Shown here: positions 8,029 to 10,209 of the stretch, piece after piece | Position numbering within the stretch: the stretch's first letter is position 1 | Layout: each line of letters starts with the position of its first letter | Notes under the pieces: generated by a model | What the model was told of the DNA's origin: nothing | What the model saw: the letters and a program-made list of their open reading frames with translations, nothing else | The model's database searches: none | From: Eutrophosalina sp902522775 | Lineage (GTDB): Bacteria; Bacteroidota; Bacteroidia; Flavobacteriales; Flavobacteriaceae | NCBI GenBank assembly: GCA_902522775.1 | Contig: CABYWQ010000013.1 | Span: 1-10,209 of the forward strand | Direction: 5' to 3' | Length of the DNA stretch: 10,209 nt | Made by a program: the position numbers and the translations under genes

Positions 8029-9492
8029 ATGGGTAAAATTAGAGGTTTTATGGATTATGACAGAGTTGATGAAGCTTATGTATCTGTCACTAAAAGATTA
8101 AAAAATTATGACGAATTTACTATTGAACCAAAAGACAGTGAATTAGAGGAGCAAGGAGGAAGATGTATGGACTGTGGCGTCCCTTTTTGTCACTCAGGTT
8201 GTCCTTTAGGTAATTTAATCCCTGATTTTAATGATGCAGTTTACAATAAAGAATGGAAAGAAGCATTGGAAATACTTCATTCAACAAATAACTTTCCTGA
8301 GTTTACTGGTAGATTATGTCCTGCACCATGTGAATCAGCTTGTGTTTTAGGAATCATAAGTCCTCCTGTTTCCATTGAAATGATTGAAAAATATATTGTT
8401 GAAAGAGGATTTAAAGAAGGATGGATAAAACCAAGGAAGCCATCAAAATCAACTGGAAAAACTATAGCAATAGTTGGCTCAGGGCCTGCTGGTCTGGCTG
8501 CTGCTCAGCAGCTAAATTCTGTGGGACACAAAGTAACAGTTTATGAAAGAGATAAAAAAATTGGTGGCCTTTTAAGATATGGAATACCTGATTTCAAATT
8601 AGAAAAATCTGTGATTGATAGAAGAATTAATTTAATGATTGAAGAAGGTGTCATATTTAAAACTGGTATTGAGGTTGGAAAAGATGTTGAAATTTTGGCT
8701 CTTGAAAACAAATACGATATTATACTTTTAACAGGTGGTGCAACAATAAGGAGGGAGTTACCCATAAGTGGATGTGAATTGAATGGTGTGGTTCAAGCAA
8801 TGGATTTTTTAAAACACCAGAATGAGGTTGTTGATAATGTATCTGTTCCTAACAAAAAACTATCAGCTAAAGGAAAAAATGTTATTGTAATTGGCGGTGG
8901 TGACACTGGTTCTGATTGTATTGGGACATCTAACAGGCACAAGGCAAAGTCTGTTGTTAACTTTGAAATTCAAGATAAGCCACCAAAAAATAGAACTAAT
9001 GAAAATCCCTGGCCATACTGGCCTTTTACATTAAAAACCAGTTCTTCCCATCAGGAAGGTATAAAAAGACAATGGTCAATTATGACAAAAGAATTTATTG
9101 GCGATAGTGATGGAAATCTTACTGGCTTAAAAACCGTTAATGTTGCATGGGAAAAGGATATTGATAATAACTTTAAACTTAAAGAAATTGAAGGTTCTGA
9201 AAAAATTTGGCCATGTGATTTAGCATTGCTTGCCTTAGGCTTTACAGGTCCTGAAAGCTTAATATTAAATAATCTTGAAACTAAAGTCGATAAAATGTCA
9301 AAACCTATAACAAAAAACTATCAAACTTCAAATCCAAAGGTTTTTGCTGCTGGTGACTTACGAAGAGGGCAATCATTAATTGTTTGGGCAATTTCTGAGG
9401 GAAGAGAAGCAGCTTTTCATATTGATAATTTTTTAATGGGAAATTCTAATTTACCTACAAAAATAAAGGGAGATTTACCGTCAGTTAAATAA
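8029..9492 (+). CDS. gltD: Glutamate synthase small (beta) subunit, NAD(P)H-oxidising
   Basis: A cytoplasmic FAD- and iron-sulfur-containing subunit that takes electrons from NAD(P)H and passes them through 4Fe-4S clusters to GltB. The 487 residues are normal for the family. The N-terminal cluster domain has C46, C49, C54 and C58 (RCMDCGVPFCHSGC) and C97, C101 and C105 (LCPAPCESAC). The FAD-binding Rossmann motif is VGSGPAGLAAA (149-159). The pyridine-nucleotide motif is VIGGGDTGSDC (287-297). AAGDLRRGQSLIVWAISEGREAA (440-462) is the C-terminal FAD-contacting segment. The start MGKIRGFMDYDR matches the usual N-terminus of this subfamily, which supports the ATG at 8029. It lies 2 bp after the gltB stop with no Shine-Dalgarno sequence, so translation is probably coupled. 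Having both subunits makes this the NAD(P)H-type enzyme rather than the ferredoxin type; NADPH versus NADH is not decided by sequence reading. The last 12 bp overlap the convergent porin gene. Confidence 0.97.
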   Translation: MGKIRGFMDYDRVDEAYVSVTKRLKNYDEFTIEPKDSELEEQGGRCMDCGVPFCHSGCPLGNLIPDFNDAVYNKEWKEALEILHSTNNFPEFTGRLCPAPCESACVLGIISPPVSIEMIEKYIVERGFKEGWIKPRKPSKSTGKTIAIVGSGPAGLAAAQQLNSVGHKVTVYERDKKIGGLLRYGIPDFKLEKSVIDRRINLMIEEGVIFKTGIEVGKDVEILALENKYDIILLTGGATIRRELPISGCELNGVVQAMDFLKHQNEVVDNVSVPNKKLSAKGKNVIVIGGGDTGSDCIGTSNRHKAKSVVNFEIQDKPPKNRTNENPWPYWPFTLKTSSSHQEGIKRQWSIMTKEFIGDSDGNLTGLKTVNVAWEKDIDNNFKLKEIEGSEKIWPCDLALLALGFTGPESLILNNLETKVDKMSKPITKNYQTSNPKVFAAGDLRRGQSLIVWAISEGREAAFHIDNFLMGNSNLPTKIKGDLPSVK

Positions 9493-10209
9493 ATTCCAAT
9501 TCAAACCAAATCTAAAATTTGAATCTCTGTAAGGAATTGATGGGGTTGTAAAAAAGTTGTTTTCAGATAATGAAGAGTTAATGTGTTCAAATATAAAAAA
9601 CAATCTTGTTTGTCTGATCTTTGCATTTAAAAAGAAATCAATTATTGGGAATCCCCCTATTTTTCTTTTATCCTGAATATGGAAAGTAGAAATAACTGGG
9701 TTATATTCATTTATAAAAAACTTTGAAAAAATCTTTAAATTAAATCCGGATTGAATTTCTAAAACATTTTTAAAAATTTTCTCAGATATAAAAAATGAAT
9801 TTCGATATACAAAATCGGGTATATTTAAAACATTATCGTTTTGATTAACATCTTGAATTAGAAAACTATTATTCATTGAAAACTTTCCAAATATGAAATT
9901 CTTTACATACTTTAATTTAAATAGTTTGATATCAAATTCAGCCTGATTTATAATAGGAATATAGGACTCAATATCAGAATTTTCAGTTGAAACATAGACA
10001 TAATTATTAATTAAAGAGCCAGACAAGTTAAACTGTCCAAATTTTTTATTAATATAATTTATAAAAATAGTATTTGTATTGACTAAATCATTACTATTCG
10101 TCCAGTTCACACCACTAAAACCGCTATAATAATTGTCATAAATTAATCCTGGGTGAGATTTAACAGAAGACAATTTTAAACTTAAATCTAAATTATATCT
10201 TTTAGCAGG
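9481..10209 (-). CDS. C-terminal part of a Bacteroidota 'putative porin' (outer-membrane beta-barrel; 5' partial)
   Basis: The frame is open from the right edge to the TGA at 9481-9483 (242 residues visible, starting PAKRYNLDLSLKLSS). The gene therefore begins outside the window; a TTG at 10171-10173 is internal, not a start. The sequence has many short stretches of alternating polar and hydrophobic or aromatic residues (for example FINYINKKFGQFNLSGSLINNYVYVS), typical of outer-membrane beta-strands. The end, from FFLNAKIRQTRLFFIFEHINSS through IPYRDSNFRFGLNWNLFN, resembles the conserved C-terminus of the Bacteroidota putative porin family (Pfam Porin_10, PF14121), including a Phe next to the last residue in the position of a barrel-assembly signal. 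Members usually have 600 or more residues, so most of the protein is missing here. The channel role is family inference and the substrate is unknown. It converges on gltD with a 12-bp overlap. Confidence 0.73.
   Translation of the reverse strand, partial: PAKRYNLDLSLKLSSVKSHPGLIYDNYYSGFSGVNWTNSNDLVNTNTIFINYINKKFGQFNLSGSLINNYVYVSTENSDIESYIPIINQAEFDIKLFKLKYVKNFIFGKFSMNNSFLIQDVNQNDNVLNIPDFVYRNSFFISEKIFKNVLEIQSGFNLKIFSKFFINEYNPVISTFHIQDKRKIGGFPIIDFFLNAKIRQTRLFFIFEHINSSLSENNFFTTPSIPYRDSNFRFGLNWNLFN

Noticed and set aside
9492..9538. Nested inverted repeat after the gltD stop as an intrinsic terminator
   Set aside because: The stem is AT-rich, asymmetric and lacks a following T-tract; it also lies in coding sequence of the porin gene. 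I do not list it as a terminator.
10171..10173. TTG as the start codon of the right-edge porin gene
   Set aside because: The frame stays open to base 10209 with beta-strand-like sequence before it, and the family is far longer, so this is an internal Leu codon.
1..10209. Mobile element, CRISPR array, defence or biosynthetic system
   Set aside because: No transposase, integrase, terminal or spaced repeats, or unassigned gene is present; nearly every base belongs to a recognised family of core metabolism, transport or regulation.

Overview
This window most likely comes from an AT-rich, compact genome of a marine member of the Bacteroidota (order Flavobacteriales or close to it). Four things point there. 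The GltB, GltD and NhaD proteins read like flavobacterial orthologues. The last gene looks like the C-terminus of the Bacteroidota-specific 'putative porin' family. None of the four visible gene starts has a clear Shine-Dalgarno sequence, as is usual in this phylum. G+C is roughly 30% by eye.

Layout, left to right: (1) the 3' part of an AraC-family regulator on + (1-801), cut by the left edge inside or just before its cupin domain; (2) folC on - (792-2027), convergent with the regulator and overlapping it by 10 bp; (3) nhaD on - (2027-3361), directly upstream of folC and sharing one base with it (TAATG), so the two form an nhaD-folC operon; (4) a 162-bp AT-rich divergent intergenic region (3362-3523), the only real non-coding stretch; (5) gltB on + (3524-8026) and (6) gltD on + (8029-9492), 2 bp apart, encoding the two subunits of NAD(P)H-dependent glutamate synthase; (7) the 3' part of an outer-membrane porin on - (9481-10209), convergent with gltD with a 12-bp overlap and cut by the right edge.

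The genes cover core functions. GltBD makes glutamate from glutamine and 2-oxoglutarate (GOGAT arm of ammonium assimilation). FolC builds and polyglutamylates folate, using glutamate. NhaD expels Na+ in exchange for H+. The porin would form an outer-membrane channel. Both intact operons fire outward from the single divergent region. About 98% of the window is coding. I saw no tRNA, rRNA, CRISPR array, insertion sequence, riboswitch or canonical intrinsic terminator.

I found no evidence for a novel system. The points worth a second look concern genome compaction: two overlapping convergent gene ends without a visible terminator, long A-tracts in folC, the unusually tight nhaD-folC joint, and the short shared control region.
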